Source: Selenomonas dianae (GTDB taxonomy: Bacteria; Bacillota; Negativicutes; Selenomonadales; Selenomonadaceae). Taken from it: DNA of 64,000 bases. A model generated the notes under the pieces. That model had not been told where the DNA came from. It saw only the letters and a program-made list of their open reading frames with translations, and searched no databases. The translations under genes were made by a program, and so were the position numbers. The DNA is taken from the NCBI RefSeq assembly GCF_030644225.1, contig NZ_CP128650.1:2160001-2224000 (forward strand), read 5' to 3'. Shown here one piece after another: positions 10,801-20,100 of this stretch (position 1 is the first letter of the stretch; each line of letters begins with the position of its first letter).

Positions 10801-11491
10801 AGATCTGCGGGCTCGCGGGCGGCAGGTCGGCGTACCAGTCATAGAACGAGAGGCCGACGCCGCCCATCAGCTGCATGAAGCGGATGCCCGCCGCATAGCT
10901 CAGCATCGACATCGCGGGGATGACAGAGAAGCCGAAGATGCGATCCGAGCCGTAGGTGTACGCCGTGTAGAGCACGGAGGCGGCGATCAGCTCACTGACC
11001 TCCTGCCAGTTCGAGCGCACAAAGCCGCCCATGCCGCGCGCCTGCTTGTACTGCTTCTTCTTTGCGGGATCGGAGGCGATGCTCTTCCACGCCTCGTACG
11101 CATTCGGATGCGCCGCACGCGCCTCACGCCAAAGAGCCGCGAGTTCCCCGCGCATATACGGGTACTTCACGCGGTGCGGGCTGTAGAGATACCACGAAAA
11201 CGTCGACCCACGCGGACAGCCGCGCGGCTCGAAGTCCGGCATATCCGGCGCCGTCTCCGGATAGTCCGTCGCCTGATTCTCCCACGCCACAATGCCGTTC
11301 TTGACGTGGATGTTCCAGCTGCACGAACCCGTGCAGTTGACCCCGTGCGTCGAGCGGACCGTCTTGTCGAACGACCAGCGGTCGCGGTACATGTTCTCCC
11401 ATGCGCGCCCGCCCTCGTGCGTCTCATTGTGACCGTCTGCGGATTTCGACGTCGGAATCAGATACTTGAACTTTTGAAAGATGCTGCTCAC
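7796..11491 (-). CDS. narG: Respiratory nitrate reductase alpha subunit (Mo-bisMGD catalytic)
   Basis: A 1231-residue molybdoenzyme that reduces nitrate to nitrite on the cytoplasmic face of the membrane. H49, C53, C57 and C92 give the H-x3-C-x3-C-x34-C pattern of the NarG FS0 [4Fe-4S] site. Length and order are standard. The start is GTG 11491 behind GGAGGGG. It is first in the narGHJI operon, with all junctions overlapping. A CRP/FNR-type palindrome lies about 85 bp upstream. No narK transporter or narXL sensor lies nearby. Confidence 0.97.
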   Translation of the reverse strand: MSSIFQKFKYLIPTSKSADGHNETHEGGRAWENMYRDRWSFDKTVRSTHGVNCTGSCSWNIHVKNGIVAWENQATDYPETAPDMPDFEPRGCPRGSTFSWYLYSPHRVKYPYMRGELAALWREARAAHPNAYEAWKSIASDPAKKKQYKQARGMGGFVRSNWQEVSELIAASVLYTAYTYGSDRIFGFSVIPAMSMLSYAAGIRFMQLMGGVGLSFYDWYADLPPASPQIWGEQTDVPESSDWYNAGYLITWGSNVPLTRTPDAHFMAEVRYKGTKVVSIAPDYAESSMFADTWIPLKVGSDSAMAMAMGHVILKEYYVDKTTPFFLEYTRKYTDFPFLVRIEQREDGTYVPGRMLSARDMGRDEKHSDFRYYVVDDVTGEIVIPNGTLAERWSTQEKWNIRAENRDTGAEICPRLSVWNDKTGTVEVELPYFGNDRAKRTLTRALPVRSVKTADGEVLVTTVYDLTLANYAIDRGIGGESAGSYEDDTPYTPAWQEKYTGISPDLVIKTAREIADNAIKTNGRTMIIMGGGINHWFHADAVYRTIINLLLFTGCEGRNGGGWAHYVGQEKLRPNEGWARIMSGSDWQGPPKLLNSTSFYYFATDQWRSDEIQTDAITAANEPARYNHAADYAVMAARLGWAPSYPTFNRGSNDIAADAKAAGFEGADGIKQYIVKSLKDKSLKFAWEDPDAPENFPRNLFVWRCNLLGSSAKGNDYFLKYLLGTENSIFQEEDCATRPQEVKWREKEELMQPGGALEGKLDLLVALDFRMAGNALYSDIVLPTATWYEKTDLSSTDMHPFVHPFQPAVDPLWESRTDWDIYRTLAQAVSEVAKDAKLTPYTNIAATPLGHDSEAELAQPDGVVRDWSKGECEPIPGKTMPNIASNTIDYTKLYEKWIALGPNAGGKTASHGNTWDSAEDYEEVRRRNGVITNKDYVSYGCPSIYEARQAIDAVLGMSPTTCGRTAVRAWEAVEKRTGLDNLVRLAKDREDERFTYDQVIAQPRETITAPTFTGSNQNRRYTPFTNNVEELIPFRTLTGRQHFYMDHEVMREFGEAQAIYRPILDFRPMNKSLNGTQKEITLKYLTPHNKWSTHSMYFDAQQMLTMFRGGQSVWMSEKDAAEIGVKDNDWIELYNRNGVVASRVVVSPRLPQGSVFMHHAQDRHINVPGSKISGTRAGTHNTPTHIHIKPTHLIGGYGQLSYGFNYYGPTGNQRDSYVVVRRMEEVDWLED

Positions 11492-11552
11492 GCCTTCACC
11501 CCTCCATTATTTTGGCTTTCATTGAAAAGGCTTATAGATACGATATAATTTT

Positions 11553-11590
11553 ACTATACCGCTTCGGGCGTGGATGTGAGCAATATCACA
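11553..11590 (-). promoter_or_regulatory. Putative nar promoter with a CRP/FNR-type operator
   Basis: TGTGA-GCAATA-TCACA at 11575-11590 is a perfect inverted repeat of the CRP class and is also close to FNR-type sites. On the minus strand TATAGT at 11558-11553 is the best -10; a second AT-rich hexamer lies at 11548-11543. The operator centre falls about 37-47 bp upstream of the inferred start, as for an activator. A Crp/Fnr-family gene lies at 49604, but a link between the two is inference. Confidence 0.65.
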
Positions 11591-11759
11591 GTTCTATAAA
11601 TTTTTATAATTGAAAACTATTCTTGTGATTGCTTTTTTCTATGTAGTACAAAATAGTTTGTAATGCATGGACAAAATGAAAATATGAAGACATAGCAAAG
11701 GTGGGCTATGGTACGATGACAAAACAGTCTTCGACGGGCAATCCCATCAAGGTACAAAA

Positions 11760-11812
11760 TAAGGGAAGCACTGATCAATTCAACTTGCGTTTCTTGGCAC
11801 GTTTTTTCCCGC
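11760..11812. repeat. MITE-like repeat, degenerate left-end fragment
   Basis: TA-AGGGAAGCACTGATCAATTC followed by a diverged GTTTTTTCCCGCC matches the first 50 bp of the window's repeat family. The rest is missing. Confidence 0.55.
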
Positions 11813-11813
11813 C

Positions 11814-12959
11814 TCACAACGCCCTCATTTTTGCAACAGTCCCCACAATCGCTCGCACCACATCATCAGCATCCTGTTCCGTAGTCTCCCGTCCGTAGGA
11901 GATGCGTAGTGCTTCCATTGCTTCCTTCTCACTGTATCCCATTGCAAGAAGTACATGAGACGGCACATCCGTCCCTGCGCTGCAGGCAGATGCCGCCGAA
12001 ACACAAATGCCCTTGAGATCGAGCAAATGCACAAGGGACTCGCCCCGCACATCTGGAACGCCAATATTCACCAGTCCCGGCAAGTGCGCCCCCCCTTCTC
12101 CATGTACGCGTGTCTCGGGCAGATTCGCCCGAATCTCCTGCACCGTATATGACACAAGCCCATGTAGACGCACGGCCTCATCCGCCATACATTCACAACT
12201 CTCCGTCAGAGCTTCGCCCAATGCGACAATCCCCGCCGTGTTCTCCGTCCCCGCACGCCATCCGCGCTCCTGCCCGCCGCCCGCAATCAGCGCGGGCAGC
12301 TCCGCGCCTGCCTTTTGATAGAGGAATCCCGTCCCCTTCATCCCGTAGAATTTATGCCCCGATGCAGTGAGATACGTTACGCCGAGCTCCCGAACATCAA
12401 CGGGAATATGCCCGACCGCCTGCACCGCATCGGTGTGAAAGGGGATACCGCGCCCCGCCAACGCTTCGGCAATCTCAGCAATGGGCTGAACCGTTCCGAC
12501 CTCATTATTGGCATACATAACAGACACTAGACGCGTATCCGTGCGTAGTGCACCGATAACAGACGCAGACGAAACGCGCCCCGCTCGCGAAACAGGCAAG
12601 TAGGAAACTTCTACACCACACCGCTCCAAAGCCCTGCACGTCATGAGAATCGACGGATGCTCGATCGCACTGACAACGATATGCACAGACTTGCTGCCCT
12701 GTTGCCGCGCCTCCTCCACCACACCGCGCAGAACAGTATTGTTCCCCTCTGAGCCCCCCGCCGTAAATACGATCTCCGCCGCGTGCGCTCCAACAGTGCA
12801 CGCCACTTGTTCACGCGCCCGCTCGACAGCTTTTCGCGCCCGCTTGCCAAACGAATAGGCACTCGATGCATTCCCGTAGTTCTCCCGAAAAAAAGGCAAA
12901 GCGACAGCAAGCGCTCTCTCCGAGAGCGCGGTCGTCGCCGCGTGATCCGCATATATCAT
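11814..12959 (-). CDS. NifS/IscS-like cysteine desulfurase next to the BREX locus
   Basis: A 381-residue PLP enzyme that takes sulfur from cysteine as a protein persulfide. K203 in SGHKFYG is the expected PLP lysine and C326 in SACSAGT is the catalytic cysteine; MIYADHAATT is the usual N-terminus. I chose ATG 12959 for that reason; in-frame GTGs at 12971 and 12980 are possible and no ribosome-binding site decides. It follows the defence genes on the same strand, separated by a MITE copy and a hairpin. Dnd and Ssp systems use such an enzyme (DndA, SspA) to feed a PAPS-reductase-like protein, which BrxP resembles. Housekeeping Fe-S or tRNA thiolation is the alternative. Confidence 0.9.
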   Translation of the reverse strand: MIYADHAATTALSERALAVALPFFRENYGNASSAYSFGKRARKAVERAREQVACTVGAHAAEIVFTAGGSEGNNTVLRGVVEEARQQGSKSVHIVVSAIEHPSILMTCRALERCGVEVSYLPVSRAGRVSSASVIGALRTDTRLVSVMYANNEVGTVQPIAEIAEALAGRGIPFHTDAVQAVGHIPVDVRELGVTYLTASGHKFYGMKGTGFLYQKAGAELPALIAGGGQERGWRAGTENTAGIVALGEALTESCECMADEAVRLHGLVSYTVQEIRANLPETRVHGEGGAHLPGLVNIGVPDVRGESLVHLLDLKGICVSAASACSAGTDVPSHVLLAMGYSEKEAMEALRISYGRETTEQDADDVVRAIVGTVAKMRAL

Positions 12960-12990
12960 CCGTTTATTCACCAACTTCACAAAACAAGAA

Positions 12991-13020
12991 GAGACGCTCC
13001 CCCTCCTCGTGAAGCGTCTC
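12991..13020 (-). terminator. Hairpin between the repeat and the cysteine desulfurase gene
   Basis: GAGACGCT at 12991-12998 pairs with AGCGTCTC at 13013-13020. On the minus strand it is followed by TTCTTGTTTT, so it could end the BREX transcript. Its loop contains GGAGGGGG, the only strong Shine-Dalgarno-like sequence before the desulfurase gene, so it could instead act on translation. Confidence 0.5.
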
Positions 13021-13027
13021 CCTTCCT

Positions 13028-13195
13028 TAAGGAAGCACTGATAAATTCAGCACCGCCATCTTGACGTATCTTTTTTGCCCGCACTTCGTCGGCAAATCCT
13101 CCACATAGCTTTGGCTATGCGTCCGGTTTGCCTCCTTGTTCGGACGAAAAAATCTACGCCAATCTGACGGACTTCATTTTATCAGCGATTCCTTA
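13028..13195. repeat. MITE-like repeat, copy B (168 bp)
   Basis: Same orientation as copy A and nearly identical, with TA at both ends (13028-13029 and 13194-13195). It separates the 65-residue zinc-ribbon gene from the cysteine desulfurase gene, and its end provides the TAA stop of the former. Confidence 0.85.
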
Positions 13196-13390
13196 AAACA
13201 ACGTACAGCCCTCATCCCTGAACTCTTCGACCTTCTCCCGAAGGAACTCCTCCTCCACCTCAAGGTATTCCGCAAGACATGAAAAGCAAAAAAAATCCTT
13301 TGCCTTCATATCCAGCAGCTTCTTCGTTAGACCGACCTCATCCTTTGACAAAGGATTTCCACATTCCCGACAAAACTTCTCTCGCGACAT
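13193..13390 (-). CDS. Small zinc-ribbon-like protein at the end of the BREX operon
   Basis: A 65-residue acidic protein with two CxxC pairs, CREC (about residues 7-10) and CFSC (about 35-38), likely binding one zinc, then a helical acidic tail (EVEEEFLREKVEEFRDEG). Its ATG lies three bases after the brxL TAG, so it is probably translationally coupled. The TAA stop lies in the terminal bases of the MITE-like repeat, so the C-terminus may have been altered by insertion. Role unknown; position suggests a BrxL-linked or regulatory factor. Confidence 0.75.
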   Translation of the reverse strand: MSREKFCRECGNPLSKDEVGLTKKLLDMKAKDFFCFSCLAEYLEVEEEFLREKVEEFRDEGCTLF

Positions 13391-13393
13391 CTT

Positions 13394-14836
13394 CTATATC
13401 TCCCGCAGTCGCAGCTTCGGTACATCCTTGCCCCTGTACTCAATATCCAGAACGCCCAGCTGTATCTTGACCGTATCGCGCATCTTGTGTGCCCGCCGCA
13501 AACAGTAGCGATCAAACTCGCGCACATTGACATCTGCCGCCGTACGGATATGAGGGAAGAGCAGCTTCATATATGCCGTTGCAATGCGCTTGATCGCCTC
13601 CGTATCGCGCGTATCGGCTTCCTCCGGCACCTCCACGATCTCATCCACGATGGCGCGATAAGACAAATCATCGCGCAGCTGATGAAGAATCGTCGAGAAA
13701 TACTCCGAGTTCAGCGCCCAGCCGGAGACCTTCAGATCCTCCGTCATACGCGGGATATTCCACCCCTTGATAAATCCGTGAAAGCGCTCGATCAGAGCCG
13801 ACTCATGGAACACCTTCGGCAGTTCCTCAAACATATTGCCATAGCCATCCTGATCCATAACCTCTTTCTTGATATTTCCGCAGAGAATCACACCGGCATC
13901 CCCGTCCACGCGATGCGTTCCGATATTGCAGTATCCATTCTCACAGAAGGACTTGAGTGCGCCGCGCATCTCATCCACATCGGGGAACGTGATCGTCTGC
14001 ACCTCATCCAGCGTCACAAAATCATGATTCGTCACAAGCCCGTCCTGTCGCCGTGCCACATCATAGAACATCTTTGCACGGCTCATCACACCACCGCTCG
14101 CCAACCAGCCGAAGCGGCTTACGCGCCCAAATAGATAGGATTTCCCCGTCCCCTTCGGTGCGAGTTCGATGAGGTTCAACTTCTTTTCGGCAAAGGGGAG
14201 GAGCCGTGTCAGCATCGTCAGCTTCTCTTCCTCACTCGCATACCCTGCGGGGTTGTAGTCCACCGCCCCCAGCAACACATCCATCCATTCTTCGGTTGTG
14301 AAGTCCCGTCGTGCGTCCTTATAGTAGTCCAAATCAATCGTATAGGGGCAGAAGCTCTTAAATGTGACGAGTTTGATTTTCCCTTTGTCCTGTACTGACT
14401 TTCCAGCTGGTGGACGGTAGCCCAGCTCCACCATCCCCCACGTCTCACGCGCCGCAACGAGTTCATCCTTGCAGTCCTGCCAGACATGCTCCTCGATCAT
14501 GGTCTCCTTACTCATCAGTCCAAAGTCCGGCAAAGAAAAGGACACCGCGCCCGTCTTAATATCAATATCAATCGAAATACGTGCAAGCAGCTTTACCTGC
14601 TCCCGTTCGATCACAATGCGGCTCTTGATTGCCGTCCATTCTTCCTTCCGCGGCAAAAAGCGATGCACAAAGCTCGCAAGTTCCTCGGCGTCAAATACAC
14701 CGTCCGCATTTGCAAACCGCTTCAAAAGCCAATCACGAAGGAAAGAAGGAAGTCCGAGTGCCGAAAGAAAACTGCTCTTCTTCAAATCCTTGTAAACAAT
14801 CATCTCATCAAAAGCATTTTTGAGCTTATCGATCAT
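13394..14836 (-). CDS. brxL: BREX protein BrxL (AAA+ ATPase, short form)
   Basis: A 480-residue protein of the BrxL/TIGR02688 family. The P-loop is APKGTGKS with K232; DFVTLDEVQTI and AGVILCGNI follow as AAA+ core motifs. The Lon-like protease domain of longer BrxL proteins of type 1 BREX is absent. The start is ATG 14836, eight bases from GGGGAGG; the in-frame ATG at 14842 is only two bases from it. BrxL proteins are known as hexameric DNA-binding AAA+ factors needed for phage exclusion in some BREX types. It follows pglZ by 23 bp. Confidence 0.85.
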   Translation of the reverse strand: MIDKLKNAFDEMIVYKDLKKSSFLSALGLPSFLRDWLLKRFANADGVFDAEELASFVHRFLPRKEEWTAIKSRIVIEREQVKLLARISIDIDIKTGAVSFSLPDFGLMSKETMIEEHVWQDCKDELVAARETWGMVELGYRPPAGKSVQDKGKIKLVTFKSFCPYTIDLDYYKDARRDFTTEEWMDVLLGAVDYNPAGYASEEEKLTMLTRLLPFAEKKLNLIELAPKGTGKSYLFGRVSRFGWLASGGVMSRAKMFYDVARRQDGLVTNHDFVTLDEVQTITFPDVDEMRGALKSFCENGYCNIGTHRVDGDAGVILCGNIKKEVMDQDGYGNMFEELPKVFHESALIERFHGFIKGWNIPRMTEDLKVSGWALNSEYFSTILHQLRDDLSYRAIVDEIVEVPEEADTRDTEAIKRIATAYMKLLFPHIRTAADVNVREFDRYCLRRAHKMRDTVKIQLGVLDIEYRGKDVPKLRLREI

Positions 14837-14859
14837 CAACATAACCTCCCCTCTTCACC

Positions 14860-17169
14860 TCAGAAGTCAAAATCATCATTCATCTTCATCCCTTTGCTCT
14901 GCGCCTCTACCACAAGCACGTTCAGGGGAGTATCCCCCTCATATACCGCAAGACTGTATGTGCCGGCGTGCGTAAGATCGGGAAGCTGCACCACGAAATG
15001 CTGGGCATCCTGCATTTGCCCCGCATAAAATTTACCTTGCCAAACAATCCCCAATGCGTTGATCGGCGCATCGGCAAAAAGAGCGAGGCGAAGCCCGGTC
15101 TTACGATCCACAAACACATTTTCATCCGCAAGGCTCACATGAACCGTCTGCCCATCGGCACGCTCCAATGTGATGAGCGGCACAAGCACCTCTTCCAACG
15201 ATGCGCCGCCGTGTACCTCCACACTCGCCTTACGGCTGCCCTTGAACCTGCCGTAGTCGGCAAGCACGAGGTAGTCGCCCTCCTCCGTTGCAAAAGGCAA
15301 ATCATGTGCATAGTTCGAAAACATACGGCAGCACCGCCCCGAATGCTCCCCCCTCGTATCCGTCTCGTACTTCTCCTCCTTCTCTCTGCGCACCGCCAGA
15401 CGAGAGGCTCCGTGATCGCTCACAATGACAAACCTGCGGCACTTTCCTGCCGCAAGCTGCGTCGCAGCATCACGCATCATCTCTTCGATTACATCTATTT
15501 CCTTCGCAAGGTGAATCGGATGTTTCTCCAGCGTATAGTTGTAGCGGCTCTCCTCGCCATGTTTCAGATCATCCAGTCGCTTGCTTGCCGCTTTACTGCC
15601 CTGCCATTGCGCGTAAAACGCCCGATTCACCGAGGTAATCGTCGGGAGCATCGCACGCCCCACCTGCACCCGTATCTTCAATCCGAGCTGTTTGCTAAAC
15701 GCCCCAATCAGGGCGAGATACTCCACGCCGAGCGCATCCAGCCAAAAGAGATGCGTCCCCTCCTGCGGAACACCATCCAACAGCGACTCACGCGCAGGGA
15801 GCTCATTATAAATCCGCGCCGCAGCAAGCGCATCTACTTTAGATAGGAACATCTCTTCGAGACAGTTGCTGAGCTTCTGCCGCTTGTAGGCAATGAAATA
15901 CTCCGTCAGTTCCGCTGCCCGTGCACAATCCTTGAACACATAGTCAGAGGCATAAGCATAGAGCGAGGGATAGACCGTTTGCAAAATCCCACAATTTTTC
16001 CAGTCATCATAGCCATCATCTGCATCATGCGAAAGTGCCGCGATCATATCCTCGCGCTCCACCTCCGTCAGATCCGTCAAACGGTAGATGCGCTCTGCAC
16101 GAATTCTGCGATTTTTCCGCACAAACTCCGCCATTTCTGCCTCAGAGCAATTGCGCAGGAGACGTTTCCGCTCCTGATACAGCTTCTGAAACTCTGGATT
16201 TTGAAGCGACATATTTGAGATGGCATGAATAACCGCCGTACGAAGTCCTGCGGCACTTTCCGCCTGCTGTGCGGCAAAGAAAAGATAGGGATACTTCTTC
16301 GCCATGTCGTCCCCTGCCAGCCGCAGGGCAATAAAATACAACCATCTATCAAAGTCAGAGGCATTGGTTCGCTCATGAAAAAGCTGTGCCAAATCTCCGT
16401 CCAGTCCGTAGTGCGCGAACACGGCAGACATCTTCCACTGTTCCTTGGAGAGTTCCTGCAAGAGCCGCTGCCATTCCGCCTCCGTCCCGCAAGAGCACAG
16501 GAGGGCAAATTCCTCACAAAAATGCGAAATCACCCCAAACGCATCCCTCACATGATGAACACGAAGGAGCGCATGGGGAAAGCTCTGCCGACTATGGACA
16601 ATGTGGACACCGCCGCGTCCCTGCTCCAATACCGCCAGCAAAGACCGTGCACCGTGTATTCCCGCCTCCACAGGAATCTCCGGCGGCAATACGCTCAGGG
16701 AGACATCCATCCCCAGCACAGAGTCCTCCGCCGCATCTTCGGCACTGCGCCGCAGTGCCAAGCGACGCTCACCGTTTGCGATACGGGGATCCTCGGACAG
16801 CTCCGACGCATAACGGAAAAATCCGCGCAGCAGAAGTAGAGCGGCACCATCCCCACAGGGCATCGACTTGAGACGGGAAAAGAGACGGCGCGCCGCCTCC
16901 TCCCCACACAGGGCGAGATATTCCGCCAAGCCGATGAGGAGGATCTTCTCACCGCTCTGCGCCTTCGTTTTGATGGTCGTAACAATGTCATCGGGAAGCG
17001 GCAGCCGATCCTCCTCAGAGGAAAGCGAACTCAGCGTAAGCAAATGAAGCCCCAGACCTTGCAGCCTGTGGCGCAGCTGCGCATAGACCGAGTCCCCCGC
17101 AAAGAGGAAGAACGGCGTTCGCTCCCTGTCCTGCAAATATCGCTCGACAGCTGTCAAATCCGGCACCAT
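14860..17169 (-). CDS. pglZ: BREX protein PglZ (alkaline phosphatase superfamily)
   Basis: A 769-residue PglZ-domain protein. Metal-binding motifs of the alkaline-phosphatase fold are visible as D478 in FWLDALG and D585 in IVSDHGAS, and HGGASLEEVLVP is the PglZ signature. PglZ is the one protein found in nearly all BREX types; it has nuclease/phosphatase-type chemistry and holds the complex together. ATG 17169 is preceded by GGGAGTG. It sits between brxC and brxL, as in other type 4 loci. Confidence 0.9.
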   Translation of the reverse strand: MVPDLTAVERYLQDRERTPFFLFAGDSVYAQLRHRLQGLGLHLLTLSSLSSEEDRLPLPDDIVTTIKTKAQSGEKILLIGLAEYLALCGEEAARRLFSRLKSMPCGDGAALLLLRGFFRYASELSEDPRIANGERRLALRRSAEDAAEDSVLGMDVSLSVLPPEIPVEAGIHGARSLLAVLEQGRGGVHIVHSRQSFPHALLRVHHVRDAFGVISHFCEEFALLCSCGTEAEWQRLLQELSKEQWKMSAVFAHYGLDGDLAQLFHERTNASDFDRWLYFIALRLAGDDMAKKYPYLFFAAQQAESAAGLRTAVIHAISNMSLQNPEFQKLYQERKRLLRNCSEAEMAEFVRKNRRIRAERIYRLTDLTEVEREDMIAALSHDADDGYDDWKNCGILQTVYPSLYAYASDYVFKDCARAAELTEYFIAYKRQKLSNCLEEMFLSKVDALAAARIYNELPARESLLDGVPQEGTHLFWLDALGVEYLALIGAFSKQLGLKIRVQVGRAMLPTITSVNRAFYAQWQGSKAASKRLDDLKHGEESRYNYTLEKHPIHLAKEIDVIEEMMRDAATQLAAGKCRRFVIVSDHGASRLAVRREKEEKYETDTRGEHSGRCCRMFSNYAHDLPFATEEGDYLVLADYGRFKGSRKASVEVHGGASLEEVLVPLITLERADGQTVHVSLADENVFVDRKTGLRLALFADAPINALGIVWQGKFYAGQMQDAQHFVVQLPDLTHAGTYSLAVYEGDTPLNVLVVEAQSKGMKMNDDFDF

Positions 17170-17185
17170 TGCATTTCACTCCCAT

Positions 17186-20100
17186 TTACGAGTTTTCCAG
17201 AATCTCCATCCCGACCGTCATATTATCTGCCACAAGGCGCTTCAAATATGCCTTGAGCGTTGCATCGTCCATACTGTCGATCTTCGAGAGCACCTTGGAG
17301 GAGCCGCCTGCATCGTAGCTCGCCTTTGCAAGCTGCTTCAGTTTTTCCTCAACGCGCAGGTGACCTCTCCAGTCGTACGGAGAGATACCGAGTGCAGTCA
17401 GTTTTTCACGTACTACCGGCAAATCAGTCAAGAGTCCCGCATACTTCCCGATGACATTTTTGCGGAACGCTGCATCTCTCTGTGCCCCATCCGAAAGCAC
17501 CGTGATAAAAGCCGCCTTCTCCAAAAAGGCAATCGCCGCCTTCAGTTCCTCGTCCTTGCCGTCGCGATGGTCAATATAGGAGAATACACGCTGCGCCGCA
17601 TCGTATTCATCCGCCCCCACACAGGCAAGGACAGGTGTTTGGTACTGCTCCGACCATTTGCGCGGACTGAGCGAGCCCGTTTTCTCCTTCCAGAGTTCGC
17701 GCAGCTGTTCCTTGAGCTGACTGCGCCGATACTCCTCCGCACAGGAACGTACCGCCTCATTGCAGTGGGTTTTCGTTTTGAGGAAAAGCCCCTGCTCCAC
17801 CTTGCTCCGTATTGTTTTCCGCTCTGCCTCAGAAAGCCCATCCAGATAGGGAGCATACGCCTTGGCAAAGAACACATCCTCCTCACCGAGCACCTGCTCC
17901 ATCTCGGCACCATACTGTTCCATCAACGAAACAAAGTCACGCACATGCTCGGGCAGGACATCACCGCCCTTCGCCAACAGTTGGAGAATATGCCTCGTCT
18001 TCGCAAACGCTTCGGACTGCTCCGCCAAAAATTCTGCCGAGATACGCAGGAAGCTCAGGCGTTCCTTCCACGCCGCACGTGCCGCAGTCCACTCCTGAAG
18101 CTGTACATTGAGCACCCGATTCGTCGCACGAACCGCGCGATACTCCATGCAGAGCTCCCGCAGGAGCTCCTCCCCTGTCTCCTTGCTCCAAAGACAGGCG
18201 TACTTCTGTGAAAACTTGTGTCGTATATCTTGGAGCAGCTGACCGCGCCGCCCAAGTTCATCCGCAAGATGCAGGAGTTCACCATCGGCAAAGGATTTCA
18301 GGAAGAGGTTCATCCCCTCCTCCAGCCGTTCCACACAGAGCAGTGCTTTCAGCTCATCCGCCAACGAGGGATGTTCTTGCGGAGAGCTTCCAAGCGCCAT
18401 CATGATGCCGTGAGCCTCGCGTCCCTCCTTCTGCTGCAGAAGGGAATACAGCTCAACAACAGCGAACAAATTCTCCTCTGCCAAATCATCGAGGCACCAA
18501 AGCGGCAGCTGCCACTCCTTCATGCGATTTTGGATGCCAATGGAGACTCGCGCCACAGACGTACAGCTTGCCTCCGATAGGCCCCACGCCTTTTGCGTTA
18601 TCTCATAAAAGGCGCGCTCCTCTGCCGTCATCTCCACGATAAAGGTATCCTGCGGTGTCTTTCCCTTTGCCAGATCGCCAATACAGTCCCCCAGCATCTC
18701 TTTTAGCTTCTCGGCAGTCATTGCCCCCGAGCTGCCCGCCGCATCGCCGTAGCGATAGGGATCGCCTGCGTATGGACGCAGCAGGAAACCGAGCAGGAAC
18801 GCCGTGAGATTGCACGGAGGCATCCCATACTCCGACAGGAGCACATCGCATAGCTCGGCAACGCCGATCTGACCCGCCTGAGAGAATTGGGCAGCGATGC
18901 GAGCTTCCAGATCCCTCTTGATCATAGAGATGGGAAGACTCTTCGTCTCCGCTCTCTGCCAATAGTCGGGGAGCGTCCACACCTCGGACAAGACGCGATT
19001 GTCCGCATCCTTGATCGTACCTGACACTACACCATTGAGGCCGGCGAGTGCCGATGGCTTTAGCGCATTTGTCTTATAATACCCTTCCGTGGTTGTCTTC
19101 TCAACATCAAAGGCGTTTGGAAATTGACGCAGCACAATCGCTTTAAGAACGCCGGACACCTCACTTGCCTGCGTCAGAGAGATTCCGTCCGGCTGCTGTG
19201 CCGTATAGACGATAAAGCGGCCGCTGTAGATACGGTTCTTCCAGCTCTGCTCCAGTACAGCGTTTGCATGTCTTGCCTGCTGATCGGCTGCCGTCCGATT
19301 ATTCCCCTGATAGTATTCCGCCATTGCGGAGTATTCCACATATTTCTCGAAATCGTCTGCTCCAAGCGGCGTGCTCAGTGCATCGATAAAAATGATATGC
19401 CCATACTTCGGATCACGCGCTGCGTCCTTGATCTTGGAGCGGAAAGCAGCCGCCTCCATATCGTCCTTGGCGAAGGCAAGGACGGCTTGAAAACGCCACG
19501 CCTCCACTGGCTTCTCCAGCCCATTGATAATACGGGTAAAGTTATCGGCCGTCACCGTCTGGATACTGCCGAGACTGCTCAGGAAGCGTGGCTTCAACCC
19601 CTCGGGGTGGAGTGTCAGAATCTTGCCCAGATTCCCCGTCTCCACCAGCTTATCCGTCTTCGTCTTGCGCAGCCCCTCCTTGTACTGCTCGATCTTCCCC
19701 TGATCGCCGCTGAGCAGTGCCAAATCATACGTCGGCCCTCCCTTTTGACGAGGCGTTTGGATCAAAATCCCCTGCGTCTTGAGAGACTGTGCGATCGCGG
19801 CAACACGAGAGCCCAGATCATCATCCCCCTCAAACACATAGGAGAGATTCTGATCCGTCGCGTGCAGGAGTTCGATGCTGCCGCCCAACTGCTTATCCAC
19901 TGCGAGCAGGATCAAAATCGCCTTGAGCACCGTCTGCTGTTCCTCACGCAAATCCTTCTGCTGCTCATAGGTGTCCAGAATCATGCGGATATGGGTTGCA
20001 AGATCTGCCTTTCCACGCACATAGAAGAAATCCCAGAGCTGATCCACCGTCAGCAGAGGATGCTCGTCATACGGACCCGTATGATCGATGAAATATTGGA

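Larger units (their letters stand above)
11492..11813. other. Intergenic region: nar promoter and MITE fragment
   Basis: This 322-bp gap holds the nar operator and promoter (about 11543-11590) and a left-end fragment of the MITE-like repeat (11760-11812) just past the cysteine desulfurase stop. The AT-rich stretch 11592-11700 shows no gene. Confidence 0.7.

Noticed and set aside
7757-11548. Very long open frame (over 1200 codons) on the plus strand opposite narG
   Set aside because: Arg- and Leu-heavy product with no motifs; narG on the other strand is certain. Long antisense frames are common opposite GC-rich genes.
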